From: Burkholderiaceae bacterium
Lineage (GTDB): Bacteria; Pseudomonadota; Gammaproteobacteria; Burkholderiales; WYBJ01
Length of the DNA: 54,081 bases
Reading direction: 5' to 3'
Assembly (NCBI GenBank): GCA_011525945.1
Contig: WYBJ01000318.1
Coordinates: forward strand, 1 to 54,081
Shown here one piece after another: positions 25,125 to 33,672 of the stretch. The notes under the pieces are model-generated. The model was not told the DNA's origin, ran no database searches, and saw only the letters and a list, made by a program, of their open reading frames with translations. Both the position numbers and the translations under genes were made by a program. The stretch's first letter is position 1. Each line of letters opens with the position of its first letter.

Positions 25125-26327
25125 ATGGATCTGCGCTTCACGCCCGAGGAGCTCGCATTTCGCGACGAGGTGCGCGCGTTTTTCCGTAGCGCGCTCCCAG
25201 CCGACATCCGCCGCAAGACCGAGCTGGGCCAGCGCCTGTCGAAGGAAGATACGGTCAGATGGCAGCGTATCCTGAATGCCAAGGGCTGGGCGGTGCCGCA
25301 CTGGTCGGTCGAATGGGGCGGAACCGACTGGGGGCCGGTCAAGAACTACATCTTCCGCGAGGAGATGCAACTCGCGCCCGCGCCCGATCCACTGTCGTTC
25401 AACGTAAGCATGGTCGGGCCGGTGCTGATCGCCTTCGGCAGCGAAGCGCAGAAGCGGCACTTCCTGCCGCGCGTCGCCAATCTCGACTACTGGTTCTGCC
25501 AGGGTTTCTCCGAGCCCGGCGCCGGCTCCGATCTCGCGTCCTTGCGCACGTCGGCGCGCCGTGAAGGCGACGACTACGTCGTCAACGGACAGAAGATCTG
25601 GACCTCGCGCGCGCATCATGCCGATTGGATGTTCTGTCTCGTGCGCACCGACCCGAGCGCCAAGCCGCAGGCCGGTATCAGCTACCTTTTGATCGACATG
25701 AAGGCGCCGGGCCTCACGGTGCGGCCGATTTCGACCATCGACGGCGAGCATCATTTCAACGAGGTATTCTTCGACGAGGTGCGGGTGCCCGTGGCCAATC
25801 GCGTCGGCGAAGAAAACAAGGGCTGGACCTACGCGAAGTTCCTGCTCGGTAACGAACGCACCGGCATCGCGCGTGTAGGCGCCTCCAAATTCCGCATCCA
25901 GCGAGCGAAAGCACTTGCTCGCACCGTCATGGTCGGTGCGACGCCGCTTGCCGATACGGCGCGCTTCCGCGAGAAGGTCGCGGCCATCGAGGTGCAATTG
26001 AAAGCGCTCGAGATCACGCAGATGCGCGTGGTCTGCAACGCGCGCAGGCTTGCACCCGGGGTGCAGGACCCGGCCTCGTCGGTGCTCAAGCTCAAGGGCA
26101 CCGAGCTGCAGCAGGCCACGACCGAGATCCTGATGGAGGTTGCCGGCCCCGATGCGCTCGCGCTGCAGCCCGAGCACCTCTGGGGCAGCGCGACCGAGGC
26201 GCCGATCGGCCCGGAGTGGGCGCCGATGATCGCGCCGGATTATTTCTACACGCGCGCCGCCTCGATCTACGGCGGCTCCAACGAAATTCAGCGCAACGTC
26301 ATCGCCAAGCGTCTGCTCGGGCTATAG
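25125..26327 (+). CDS. Acyl-CoA dehydrogenase, PimC-like large subunit
   Basis: A 400-residue flavin acyl-CoA dehydrogenase resembling the large subunit of pimeloyl-CoA dehydrogenase. Blocks are QGFSEPGAGSDLASLRT (FAD/substrate contact), VVNGQKIWTSRAHHADWMF, FDEVRVPVANRVGEENKGW, FLLGNERTGIARVG and the C-terminal IYGGSNEIQRNVIAKRLLGL. At the position of the catalytic Glu of medium-chain enzymes (YEGT) this protein has Gly (YGGS), as is usual in this subgroup. It is followed 25 bp later by a second acyl-CoA dehydrogenase, so a two-subunit enzyme is likely. The substrate (dicarboxylyl-CoA or another long or branched acyl-CoA) is inferred only. Confidence 0.9.
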   Translation: MDLRFTPEELAFRDEVRAFFRSALPADIRRKTELGQRLSKEDTVRWQRILNAKGWAVPHWSVEWGGTDWGPVKNYIFREEMQLAPAPDPLSFNVSMVGPVLIAFGSEAQKRHFLPRVANLDYWFCQGFSEPGAGSDLASLRTSARREGDDYVVNGQKIWTSRAHHADWMFCLVRTDPSAKPQAGISYLLIDMKAPGLTVRPISTIDGEHHFNEVFFDEVRVPVANRVGEENKGWTYAKFLLGNERTGIARVGASKFRIQRAKALARTVMVGATPLADTARFREKVAAIEVQLKALEITQMRVVCNARRLAPGVQDPASSVLKLKGTELQQATTEILMEVAGPDALALQPEHLWGSATEAPIGPEWAPMIAPDYFYTRAASIYGGSNEIQRNVIAKRLLGL

Positions 26328-26352
26328 GACAAGCGAAGCAGGGAGAAATCGC

Positions 26353-27504
26353 ATGGACTTCGATCTGAGCGAAGAACAGCGCATGCTCGAGCAAAGCGTC
26401 GGGCGCTTGATTGCCGAACACTATAGCTTCGAGCAGCGCAAGCGCTACATGCAGGAGCCGGCGGGCTTCAGTCGCGACCTATGGCGCCGGTACGCCGAGA
26501 TGGGTCTGCTGGGATTGCCGTTCGACGAACGCCACGGCGGCGCCAACGCCGGCCCGATCGAAACCATGATCGTGATGGAAGCGTTCGGGCGCGGGCTCGC
26601 GTTGGAACCGTATCTGAGCACCGTGATCCTGAGCGGCGGCCTGATTCGACTCGCCGGCAGCGAGGCGCAGCGCGCCGAATTGCTGCCGCGCATTGCCGGC
26701 GGGAGCCTCCTCGCGGCCTGGGCGCACAGTGAAGCGCAATCTCGCTACGCGCTTAGCGATGTCGCCTGTACGGCGCGACGCGATGCCGATGGCTGGATCC
26801 TGGATGGCGCCAAGAGCCATGTCATGCACGGCGACAGCGCCGACCGATTGATCGTGTCCGCGCGCATCGGGGGTGAGCGCTGCGATCGGAACGGCATCGC
26901 GCTTTTTCTCGTCGATGCCGCCGCACCCGGTGTCGAACGGCGCGGCTACCCCACGCAGGACGGCCTGCGTGCGGCGCGCATCGGGCTCTCGGGCGTGCGT
27001 GTGGCCTCGCGCGATGTGCTCGGAGAGCCCGGCGAGGCTGCGCCGCTGATCGAGCGCGTCGCCGACTGCGCTCTGGCTGCGCTTGCAGCCGAAGCGCTCG
27101 GCGCCATGGCGGCGGCGCACGAAACGACGGTCGAGTACCTGAAGACGCGCAAACAGTTCGGCGTCGCCATCGGCAGCTTCCAGGCCCTGCAACATCGCGC
27201 GGTCGACATGCTGGTGGAGCTCGAACAGGCGCGCAGCATGGCGCTGTACGCGGCGATGATGGTGGACGAAGCGGACGCCGTCGAGCGCCGCAAGGCCATC
27301 TCGGCCGCGACGGTGCAGATCCGCCGCTCGGGCCGCTCCATCGGCCAGCAGGCGGTGCAGTTGCACGGCGGCATCGGCATGACACTTGAATACAAGATCG
27401 GGCATTACTTCAAGCGCTTCACCGCCATGGAGACGCTGTTCGGGGACACCGACCATCATCTCGCCGCGCTCGCCGAGGCGGGCGGATTGATCGCATCTGC
27501 CTGA
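26353..27504 (+). CDS. Acyl-CoA dehydrogenase, PimD-like small subunit
   Basis: A 383-residue acyl-CoA dehydrogenase relative, the usual partner of the preceding gene. The N-terminal helical domain is FDLSEEQRMLEQSVGRLI; the middle domain is degenerate (AWAHSEAQSRYALSDVACTARRDADGWILDGAKSHVMHG). The C-terminal domain carries TRKQFGVAIGSFQALQHRAVDMLVELEQARS, AVQLHGGIGMTLEYKIGHYFKRF and LFGDTDHHL. The FAD-binding HGG(I/M)G motif is intact, but the usual YEGT/E catalytic segment is replaced by LFGDT. This fits hetero-oligomeric acyl-CoA dehydrogenases in which only one subunit supplies the base. Same operon as the large subunit. Confidence 0.9.
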   Translation: MDFDLSEEQRMLEQSVGRLIAEHYSFEQRKRYMQEPAGFSRDLWRRYAEMGLLGLPFDERHGGANAGPIETMIVMEAFGRGLALEPYLSTVILSGGLIRLAGSEAQRAELLPRIAGGSLLAAWAHSEAQSRYALSDVACTARRDADGWILDGAKSHVMHGDSADRLIVSARIGGERCDRNGIALFLVDAAAPGVERRGYPTQDGLRAARIGLSGVRVASRDVLGEPGEAAPLIERVADCALAALAAEALGAMAAAHETTVEYLKTRKQFGVAIGSFQALQHRAVDMLVELEQARSMALYAAMMVDEADAVERRKAISAATVQIRRSGRSIGQQAVQLHGGIGMTLEYKIGHYFKRFTAMETLFGDTDHHLAALAEAGGLIASA

Positions 27505-27615
27505 ACGGCCGCGTACGGCGCCGTATGGCCGATCTTCGCTCGCGCGCTTGTGCGGGGCCTTGTTCTTGGCCGCACGCGAGAAGCGCGATTCGATCTCGAC
27601 GCGGCGTGCCGCCGC

Positions 27616-28395
27616 TCATCGGCCCTTGTAGACGGGCTTGCGCTTCTCGACGAACGCGCGGGCGCTCTCACGGAAATCCTCGGTGAGATGCAGATCGCGC
27701 GGGCGCAAGGCGTATGCGCGCACGTCGATCTCCTCCAGCGCCGAGCGGCGCGTCTCGACAATCGCGCGCACGGCGAGCGGCGGATTCCGCAGCACCTCGC
27801 GCGCGAGCTTCTGCGCCTCGGCGATATGCTCGCCCGGCTCGGCAAGACGATTGACCAGGTTGTAGCGCATGCCTTCTTCGGCCCCCCACATGCGACCGGT
27901 CATGCACACGTCGTCGGCGAAGGCCCCGGCGCCGCGCTGCGTCAGCATCATCCAGAACGGCACGCCGTTGATGCCGCGCACGACTTCGGTTACCTGGAAC
28001 TTCGCGTCTTTCGCAGCCACCGTCAGATCGCAATAGAGCTGGATGCGCAAGCCCGCCCCGAGAACATAGCCATGCACTGCCGCGATCAGCGGCTTGGCCA
28101 CCGGTGGCTTGAAGAACGGCGGGCGGATATCGCCTTCGCGTCCAACCGGACCACCGAGCTTTTTCATCTCCTCGACCGGGCGCAACTGGCGCTGCTTCAC
28201 GTCGGCGCCGCTGCAGAACGCGCGCCCGTTGCCGCAGACGATGCCGATCATCGCCTCCTCGTCGTCGTAGAACCGGTACAAGGTCTGCGCCAACGCCTTG
28301 CTCAGATCATCCGAAAAGGCGTTCAGCTTCTCGGGTCGATTCAAGACGATATGCGCGATGGCGTCGTGGCGCCGATACTCCACCAAATCGGTCAT
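27616..28395 (-). CDS. Enoyl-CoA hydratase/isomerase (crotonase family)
   Basis: A 259-residue crotonase-fold protein starting at the ATG 28395, preceded by CAGGAG at 9 nt; the open frame runs further upstream without a ribosome-binding site. The oxyanion-hole blocks are GRAFCSGADVKQRQL and AAVHGYVLGAGLRIQLYCDL. The second active-site region is KFQVTEVVRGINGVPFW, where one of the two crotonase glutamates is not obvious, so hydratase activity is not certain. The C-terminus is typical (RESARAFVEKRKPVYKGR). Convergent with the acyl-CoA dehydrogenase pair; a shared beta-oxidation-type role is inferred from proximity. Confidence 0.87.
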   Translation of the reverse strand: MTDLVEYRRHDAIAHIVLNRPEKLNAFSDDLSKALAQTLYRFYDDEEAMIGIVCGNGRAFCSGADVKQRQLRPVEEMKKLGGPVGREGDIRPPFFKPPVAKPLIAAVHGYVLGAGLRIQLYCDLTVAAKDAKFQVTEVVRGINGVPFWMMLTQRGAGAFADDVCMTGRMWGAEEGMRYNLVNRLAEPGEHIAEAQKLAREVLRNPPLAVRAIVETRRSALEEIDVRAYALRPRDLHLTEDFRESARAFVEKRKPVYKGR

Positions 28396-28567
28396 GCGTA
28401 TGAGCTCCTGAAAAATCGCATCGTCGCTTCGGCCGGGTGCCGCGTGCACCCACCTGCGGCCGCCACCGGGGGTCTGCTCCCCCACGTTTCAACTGCCAGC
28501 ATGGCGGCCTGCGGCAGGGTATCTTCGCAGCGCTGCCTCGAGCAAGACCTGAACCCGGTGCGAGGCG

Positions 28568-29776
28568 TCAGCCGAGCGCCGAGCGGATCGCTTCGATTCG
28601 TGCTTGCCGCACACGATCCTTGATCTGTGCGCGATCCGGTGTTGCCTGCGCGATTGCGCCGGCATCGACGGCAGCGGCGGCCTCGGCAGCACGGCGCACA
28701 CGCTCGGCTTGGGGGTAGGGATGCCGCTCCAGACCCTTGCGCCCGCGTGCATCGCATTCGCACGCGCGCAGCACCAGTTCCAGGCGCTCCGGACGGCGGA
28801 AAGAGTCCGCCTGCTCGAGCAACTTCAGCGCAGTCGCGGGTTTGAGCTCGAGCGCGCGGTGGACGTTCGTGTGCACGCGCGCGACGATGAGCGCAAGCTC
28901 GCGGCACGCCGCCGGTACGCGCAGGCGCTCGCACAGCCCCTCGATGAGAGGAACCGAACGCGCCTCGTGCGCGACATGCCGCGGCCATTGCTGCGGCGGT
29001 GTCAGCCCCTTGCCGAGATCGTGCACGAGCACGGCAAAGCGTACTTCCAGCGGCTCGTCGCGTCCCGCCGCGCAGTCGAGCGCGCGCAGCACATGATCAC
29101 CCGTGTCGATCTCGGGATGGTGCTGCGCCGGCTGCGGCACACCGAACAGGCGATCGACTTCGGGCACGATGCGCGCGAGCGCGCCGCACGCGCGCAGCGT
29201 CTCGAACATCCACCGCGGCCGCGCACTCATGAGCCCGGCCGAGAGCTCTTGCCACACCCGCTCGGCCACCAGATGATCGACCTCGCCCTCGTCCACCATC
29301 CGGCGCATCAGCGCCATCGTTTCGGCGGCGATGTCGAAGCCCAAGCGCGCACTGAAGCGCGCGACGCGCAACACCCGCACCGGGTCCTCGACGAATGCGG
29401 GCCCGACGTGGCGCAAGATCCGGGCGGCGATGTCGGCTGCGCCGCCGAAGGGGTCGATCAAGGCGCCGTCGGGCGCGCGCGCCATGGCGTTGATGGTCAG
29501 ATCGCGCCGGGCGAGATCGTCCTCGAGCGTCACATCGGGCGCGGCGTGGACCTGAAAGCCGCGATAGCCGCGCCCGCTCTTGCGCTCGGTGCGCGCGAGT
29601 GCATACTCCTCGTGCGTTTCCGGGTGCAGGAATACGGGGAAGTCGCGCCCGACCGGACGATAGCCCAGGCGGACCATTTCTTCGGGCGTGGCGCCGACCA
29701 CCACGTAATCGCGATCCTTGAGCGGAAGACCGAGCAACTCGTCGCGGACCGCGCCGCCGACCGCATAGATTTTCAC
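28568..29776 (-). CDS. cca: CCA-adding multifunctional tRNA nucleotidyltransferase
   Basis: Adds or repairs the 3' CCA of tRNAs; 402 residues from the GTG at 29776. The class II nucleotidyltransferase head is KIYAVGGAVRDELLGLPLKDRDYVVVG, with catalytic aspartates in DRD, then GRDFPVFLHPETHEEYALARTERK, LEDDLARRDLTINAMA and RVLRVARFSARLGF. The C-terminal HD domain (VHDLGKGLTPPQQWPRH) gives the phosphohydrolase activity seen in the gammaproteobacterial type. The frame is open upstream to 29854, but that would overlap the PPC gene by 59 bp; the GTG aligns with the E. coli start. Nearby GTG 29782 is also possible. Confidence 0.95.
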   Translation of the reverse strand: MKIYAVGGAVRDELLGLPLKDRDYVVVGATPEEMVRLGYRPVGRDFPVFLHPETHEEYALARTERKSGRGYRGFQVHAAPDVTLEDDLARRDLTINAMARAPDGALIDPFGGAADIAARILRHVGPAFVEDPVRVLRVARFSARLGFDIAAETMALMRRMVDEGEVDHLVAERVWQELSAGLMSARPRWMFETLRACGALARIVPEVDRLFGVPQPAQHHPEIDTGDHVLRALDCAAGRDEPLEVRFAVLVHDLGKGLTPPQQWPRHVAHEARSVPLIEGLCERLRVPAACRELALIVARVHTNVHRALELKPATALKLLEQADSFRRPERLELVLRACECDARGRKGLERHPYPQAERVRRAAEAAAAVDAGAIAQATPDRAQIKDRVRQARIEAIRSALG

Positions 29777-29795
29777 CGGCACGGAGCGCCAGACA

Positions 29796-30344
29796 CTAGG
29801 CGCGATTGCGCGATGCAGTTTTCTTCCGCGCGCCGATGCGAGCGGCGACGACATGGAGGCTTCCCTCCTGCGCGGATGCGAGCACCGGCGGGTAGGCGTT
29901 CACCCGCTGCAGCAGTCGCTGTCCCGTGGTGTCGTCCACCAGGCGCGCGAGCTTGACTCCGGTGACGCGCATCAGCACGATCTCGGCAAGACTCAACACA
30001 CGACAGCCCGGTTCGAGATGACCACCGAAGGCCTGTTTTCGGTCGGTCAGCACGAGGTGGCAGTGCACGTGATAGTTCGCGATGACGCCCGCCATCGCGA
30101 GGATCTCGACGCCGCGCGGGCGCGTGCGCCGGTAGAAGTTTCGAGGTGGGAAGGACGCGCCGACCGCACCGCTCACCGCGAGGTCGGTCAGGCTGCCGAA
30201 ACCGGTCAGGATTACGCCGTCCCGGATCTTGCGCTGTTTGCAGATCTCCTGGATCGATTCGAGCAGGAGTTCTCCATACGCGAGCCGCGCCACGACAATC
30301 TCGCCTGCGCGCGCCCCGCCCGCCACCATGCGTTTTGCGGCCAT
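29796..30344 (-). CDS. PPC/DUF296 domain protein
   Basis: A 182-residue protein with the PPC (plant and prokaryote conserved, DUF296) domain: IRDGVILTGFGSLTDLAVSGAV, NYHVHCHLVLTD with a His cluster (HVHCH) likely to bind metal, and GGHLEPGCRVLSLAEIVLMRV. The start is the ATG at 30344, with AGGG 7 nt upstream. Bacterial members form trimers; biochemical roles are poorly known, and the AT-hook seen in plant relatives is absent. It lies 52 bp downstream of the MoeA-PBP gene, on the same strand as the molybdenum cluster. Confidence 0.85.
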   Translation of the reverse strand: MAAKRMVAGGARAGEIVVARLAYGELLLESIQEICKQRKIRDGVILTGFGSLTDLAVSGAVGASFPPRNFYRRTRPRGVEILAMAGVIANYHVHCHLVLTDRKQAFGGHLEPGCRVLSLAEIVLMRVTGVKLARLVDDTTGQRLLQRVNAYPPVLASAQEGSLHVVAARIGARKKTASRNRA

Positions 30345-30396
30345 TCTTCTACCCTCTCTTGACGTCCGATGCGCCAATGTTCGCATACGCCGTCAC

Positions 30397-32343
30397 TCAG
30401 TCGATGCGGAACCCGAGATCCCGCAACCGCGCGCGCGTCGCCGGATCGTGTAGTAACGATCGAAACGCCCGCACGGCGGGTCGCTCGAGCCGCGTCTTGG
30501 GCACGGCGAAATCGTAGTGCTCCTCCTGCACCGCAGTGAAGCCAAGACCGTACTGCTTGGCAACGGTGTCGATCGCAAGTCCCCAGTCCGCACGACCCTG
30601 TGCGACCGCGCTGGCGACCGCGTTGTGCGACTTGGTCTGTATGCCGTACCCGGGCGGCTGCCGGCCCTCGAGCAGTCGATCGATGAGAATGCGCGTGCCG
30701 CTGCCCGCGTTGCGACTGACCAGCGTGCAGTCGGGATCGGCCAGCGCCTGCGCGATCGCCTGCGCCACGTCGCACCCCTCGAAGCGCGCATCCCCCGGCC
30801 GGAACACGATGCCCTGCATGCGCCGGTAACCGGTGATCAGCTCGAGGCTCGGATCCAGAAACGGACGGTTGTATTCGCCCGTCTTGGGGTCCATCACATG
30901 GATCCCCGCAACGTCGCACTCGCCGCGGCGCGCGGCGGCGAGCCCGCCCATGCTGCCCACGTGCAGCGCCTTCACCGCCATCCCGCGCGCCTGCAGCTCG
31001 CTCAGCAGATAGTCGAGCCCGACGCAGTGGCTGCCGATCGCAACCAGCGCCGCCGGCTGCAAACCTTCGCCCAGGAGCTGCACGTCGACCGTCGTGTCGG
31101 CATCGACTATCTCGTCGTGCTGGTCGATGGTGACGAAGCCGTCGGCGTAGCTGAAGGCGCTGACCGAGCCCGAGCCCTTGCCCATGGGATAGGCTGCGAG
31201 CCCCCGGTCGGTGTCGAACAGACTCACCAGCAGGTACTCGGTGCGCCCGCGCTCGGAATTGACCCGTAGCGGAAGCCGTGCCTCGACGCTACGTCGATGC
31301 GCTACAGGCAGGCCCGCGTACGCGCGCAGCACCGGCGCGACGAACTCGTGGAAGGTGAAAATGGCCGAGGTCGGAAAGCCCGGCAACACGACCACCGGCT
31401 TTGCGCCGCTGACGGCAAGGCAGATCGGTTTGCCCGGTTTCAAGGCCACGCCGTGGGCGACGATGCCCGGATCGGCGAGGCGGCTGACGACGCGGTAGGA
31501 GATGTCCCCCGCCCCCTTCGAGGTCCCCCCGGAAAGGATCACCATGTCGAAGCTCATGCCGTGCGCGAGCATCGCATCGAGCTTTGTCTCGTCGTCGGCG
31601 ACGATGCCGAGCACATGTCCCTCGCCGCCCAGTTCCTCCACCGCTGCGGCAATGATAGCGGCGTTGGAGTCATAAACCGCTCCGGCGCGCGGCGCGCTTC
31701 CCGGTGCGATGACCTCGTTGCCGGTGGAGACGATCGCCACTCGCGGGCGACGATAGACCTCGACGTCGGCAAGCCCGATGGCGGCGAGCACACCGATTTC
31801 GCGCGACGTGAGAATCTGGCCGCGGCGCAGCACCGTCTCGCCCTTGGCGATGTCGGCGCCGGCGAAGGAGACGTTCTGACCCGGTGCGACCGAGGTGCGG
31901 CAGGCAATGCCCTCGTCGGTGGTCTCGGTGTGCTCGACCATGATGACGGCATCGGCGCCGCGCGGCAGCATGCCGCCGGTGGCGATGACACTCGCACGGC
32001 CCGCCGCGACCGACTCGAGCGGCGCGCGTCCGGGTTCCAGGATTTCCTCGTTCAGCGCGAGCGCACGCGGATCTTCTTCCATCGCACCGAAGGTATCGGT
32101 CGCGATCACGGCGAAACCGTCGACGTTCGATCGATCGAAGGCAGGCACGTCTACGCGCGAGGCCACCGTCACCGCCAGCACGCGCCGCAACGCCAGGCGC
32201 AGCGGCACGCGCTCGCTGCCCAGGGGTGCGAGGCGCAAGTGACGCTGAAAACGCGCCGTCGCCTCATCCCGGGTCACCACCTCCAGGAACTGCTCCTGGC
32301 GCGCCGCGCGCTGCGCAGCCGACGGTCTCTTCTCCTGCGTCAT
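30397..32343 (-). CDS. Molybdopterin molybdenumtransferase (MoeA) fused to PBP-like domain
   Basis: A 648-residue fusion. Residues about 20-425 are MoeA: VPAFDRSNVDGFAVIA, TGGMLPRGADAVIMVEHTE, RPRVAIVSTGNEVIAPG, VYDSNAAIIAAAV, VILSGGTSKGAGDISYRVV and VVVLPGFPTSAIFTFHEFVAP. This domain inserts molybdate into adenylylated molybdopterin. Residues about 440-640 are a periplasmic-binding-protein-like domain without a signal peptide (SHCVGLDYLLSELQARG, GECDVAGIHVMDPKTGEYN, RNAGSGTRILIDRLL, GRADWGLAIDTVA), similar to that of the regulator at 33669-34736. A role for the second domain as oxyanion or pterin sensor is a hypothesis. Same strand as the MoeA and ModE-PBP genes upstream (75-bp gap). Confidence 0.92.
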   Translation of the reverse strand: MTQEKRPSAAQRAARQEQFLEVVTRDEATARFQRHLRLAPLGSERVPLRLALRRVLAVTVASRVDVPAFDRSNVDGFAVIATDTFGAMEEDPRALALNEEILEPGRAPLESVAAGRASVIATGGMLPRGADAVIMVEHTETTDEGIACRTSVAPGQNVSFAGADIAKGETVLRRGQILTSREIGVLAAIGLADVEVYRRPRVAIVSTGNEVIAPGSAPRAGAVYDSNAAIIAAAVEELGGEGHVLGIVADDETKLDAMLAHGMSFDMVILSGGTSKGAGDISYRVVSRLADPGIVAHGVALKPGKPICLAVSGAKPVVVLPGFPTSAIFTFHEFVAPVLRAYAGLPVAHRRSVEARLPLRVNSERGRTEYLLVSLFDTDRGLAAYPMGKGSGSVSAFSYADGFVTIDQHDEIVDADTTVDVQLLGEGLQPAALVAIGSHCVGLDYLLSELQARGMAVKALHVGSMGGLAAARRGECDVAGIHVMDPKTGEYNRPFLDPSLELITGYRRMQGIVFRPGDARFEGCDVAQAIAQALADPDCTLVSRNAGSGTRILIDRLLEGRQPPGYGIQTKSHNAVASAVAQGRADWGLAIDTVAKQYGLGFTAVQEEHYDFAVPKTRLERPAVRAFRSLLHDPATRARLRDLGFRID

Positions 32344-32418
32344 GGCTCCCTCAGTGTCGTGATCGCTGCGGCAGCACTCGCAATCGAGAATCGAGCAACG
32401 CGTGTCGATCTCGGGGCG

Positions 32419-33672
32419 CTAACCGAACGCTTCGTAGCAATAGACGCATACCTCGCTGCCCGGCGCATAGCCCTCGCTTTCCTCGGGTACGATCACGAAG
32501 CCGTCCGCGCGCGTCGTCGATGAGAGTATCGAGGCGCCGCTCAATGCCAATGGCTCGGCCTCGCCACCCGTGAGCCGCACGCGGCAGTAATCGACACGAC
32601 CGACCGCCGAGGCGATCTTGCGCTTTAGCGCCGCGCGTTGCCTGCGATGCGGCCAGTCGGCCGCGCGCCCCCCGAGCAGGCGTAGCGCACGCCCAGCGAA
32701 AAAATCATACGCGCACAGGCACGAGACCGGGTTGCCGGGCAGCAGGAATACGAGCGTGTCGTTGAGCCTCCCGAACCCGGCCGGGCTCGAGGGTCGCATC
32801 GCGATGCCGTGGATCACGACCTCGCCCATCTCGGCCAATAGCCCGGGCGCGTGGTCTTCCGCGCCTACGCTCGATCCGCCCGAGATCAACACGACGTCCG
32901 CTCCCGGCGCGAGCATCGCCTCGCGAATCGCCGGACGATCGTCGCGAACGCGCAGCGCCGACTCGATGAGCGCGCCATCGCGCGCGGCCAGGGCGCGCAG
33001 CATTGGCGAGTTGGCGTCGTAAATCTGATAGATCCCCTTCGGCCCGCCGGGCGCGACCAACTCGTCTCCGCTGGCAACGATACGAACGCGCGGACGCCGG
33101 ATCACGGATGCGGCATCGACTCCGACCGACGCCAGCAGCCCGACGTCCTGCGCGCGCAGCCGGCGCCCGGATTGCATGATTAGCGCACCCGCGCGCACGT
33201 CCTCGGCACGGTGGCCGACATGCTTGCCGGTGGCGAAGGGGGCGGCGACCTCCACCCGCTCATCGCACTCGCGCGCGAACTCGGCCGGCACGATCGCGTC
33301 CGCGCCTTCGGGCATCGGCGCGCCGGTCATGATGCGTATTGCCGTCCCCGGCAGCACGACGCCCTCATAGGGTCGACCCGGCAGGGCGGCGCCGCGCAGT
33401 TCGAACACGAGCGGGTTGTATTCGCCTGCACCGACGGTCTCGGCGCCGCGTAGCGCGTAGCCGTCCATCGCCGCGCGATCGAATGCCGGAACGTCCAATC
33501 CGGACGTCACATCGGCAGCGAGCACGCGGCCGTACAGATGGTCGAGCGCGACCGCCTCCGGCGCGAGCGCGCGCACGTTGCGCTCGATCCAATCGAGCGC
33601 CGTGGCGACCCGAGCGCGGCTGGAAAACCCGCGCATGCGCACGTCCGCGACAGCTGGCTGCGAGTCCCTCAT
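32419..33672 (-). CDS. moeA: Molybdopterin molybdenumtransferase MoeA
   Basis: A 417-residue stand-alone MoeA for molybdenum insertion into molybdopterin. Blocks are LDVPAFDRAAMDGYALR, IMTGAPMPEGADAIVPAE, RRLRAQDVGLLASVG, RPRVRIVASGDELVAPG, YDANSPMLRAL, VVLISGGSSVGAEDHAP and LVFLLPGNPVSCLCAYDFF. The ATG at 33672 overlaps the stop of the preceding regulator gene (ATGA), so expression is coupled. Having both this enzyme and the fused paralogue next door suggests different roles, possibly different metals or acceptors; that is inference. Confidence 0.93.
   Translation of the reverse strand: MRDSQPAVADVRMRGFSSRARVATALDWIERNVRALAPEAVALDHLYGRVLAADVTSGLDVPAFDRAAMDGYALRGAETVGAGEYNPLVFELRGAALPGRPYEGVVLPGTAIRIMTGAPMPEGADAIVPAEFARECDERVEVAAPFATGKHVGHRAEDVRAGALIMQSGRRLRAQDVGLLASVGVDAASVIRRPRVRIVASGDELVAPGGPKGIYQIYDANSPMLRALAARDGALIESALRVRDDRPAIREAMLAPGADVVLISGGSSVGAEDHAPGLLAEMGEVVIHGIAMRPSSPAGFGRLNDTLVFLLPGNPVSCLCAYDFFAGRALRLLGGRAADWPHRRQRAALKRKIASAVGRVDYCRVRLTGGEAEPLALSGASILSSTTRADGFVIVPEESEGYAPGSEVCVYCYEAFG

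Noticed and set aside
27507..27530. Near-palindrome between the acyl-CoA dehydrogenase and enoyl-CoA hydratase stops (core TACGGCGCCGTA)
   Set aside because: Only a 12-bp self-complementary core without proper loop or T-run; too weak to call a terminator.
28468..28483. GGGGG/CCCCC hairpin upstream of the enoyl-CoA hydratase gene
   Set aside because: Homopolymeric 5-bp stem without T-run; likely chance in G+C-rich DNA.
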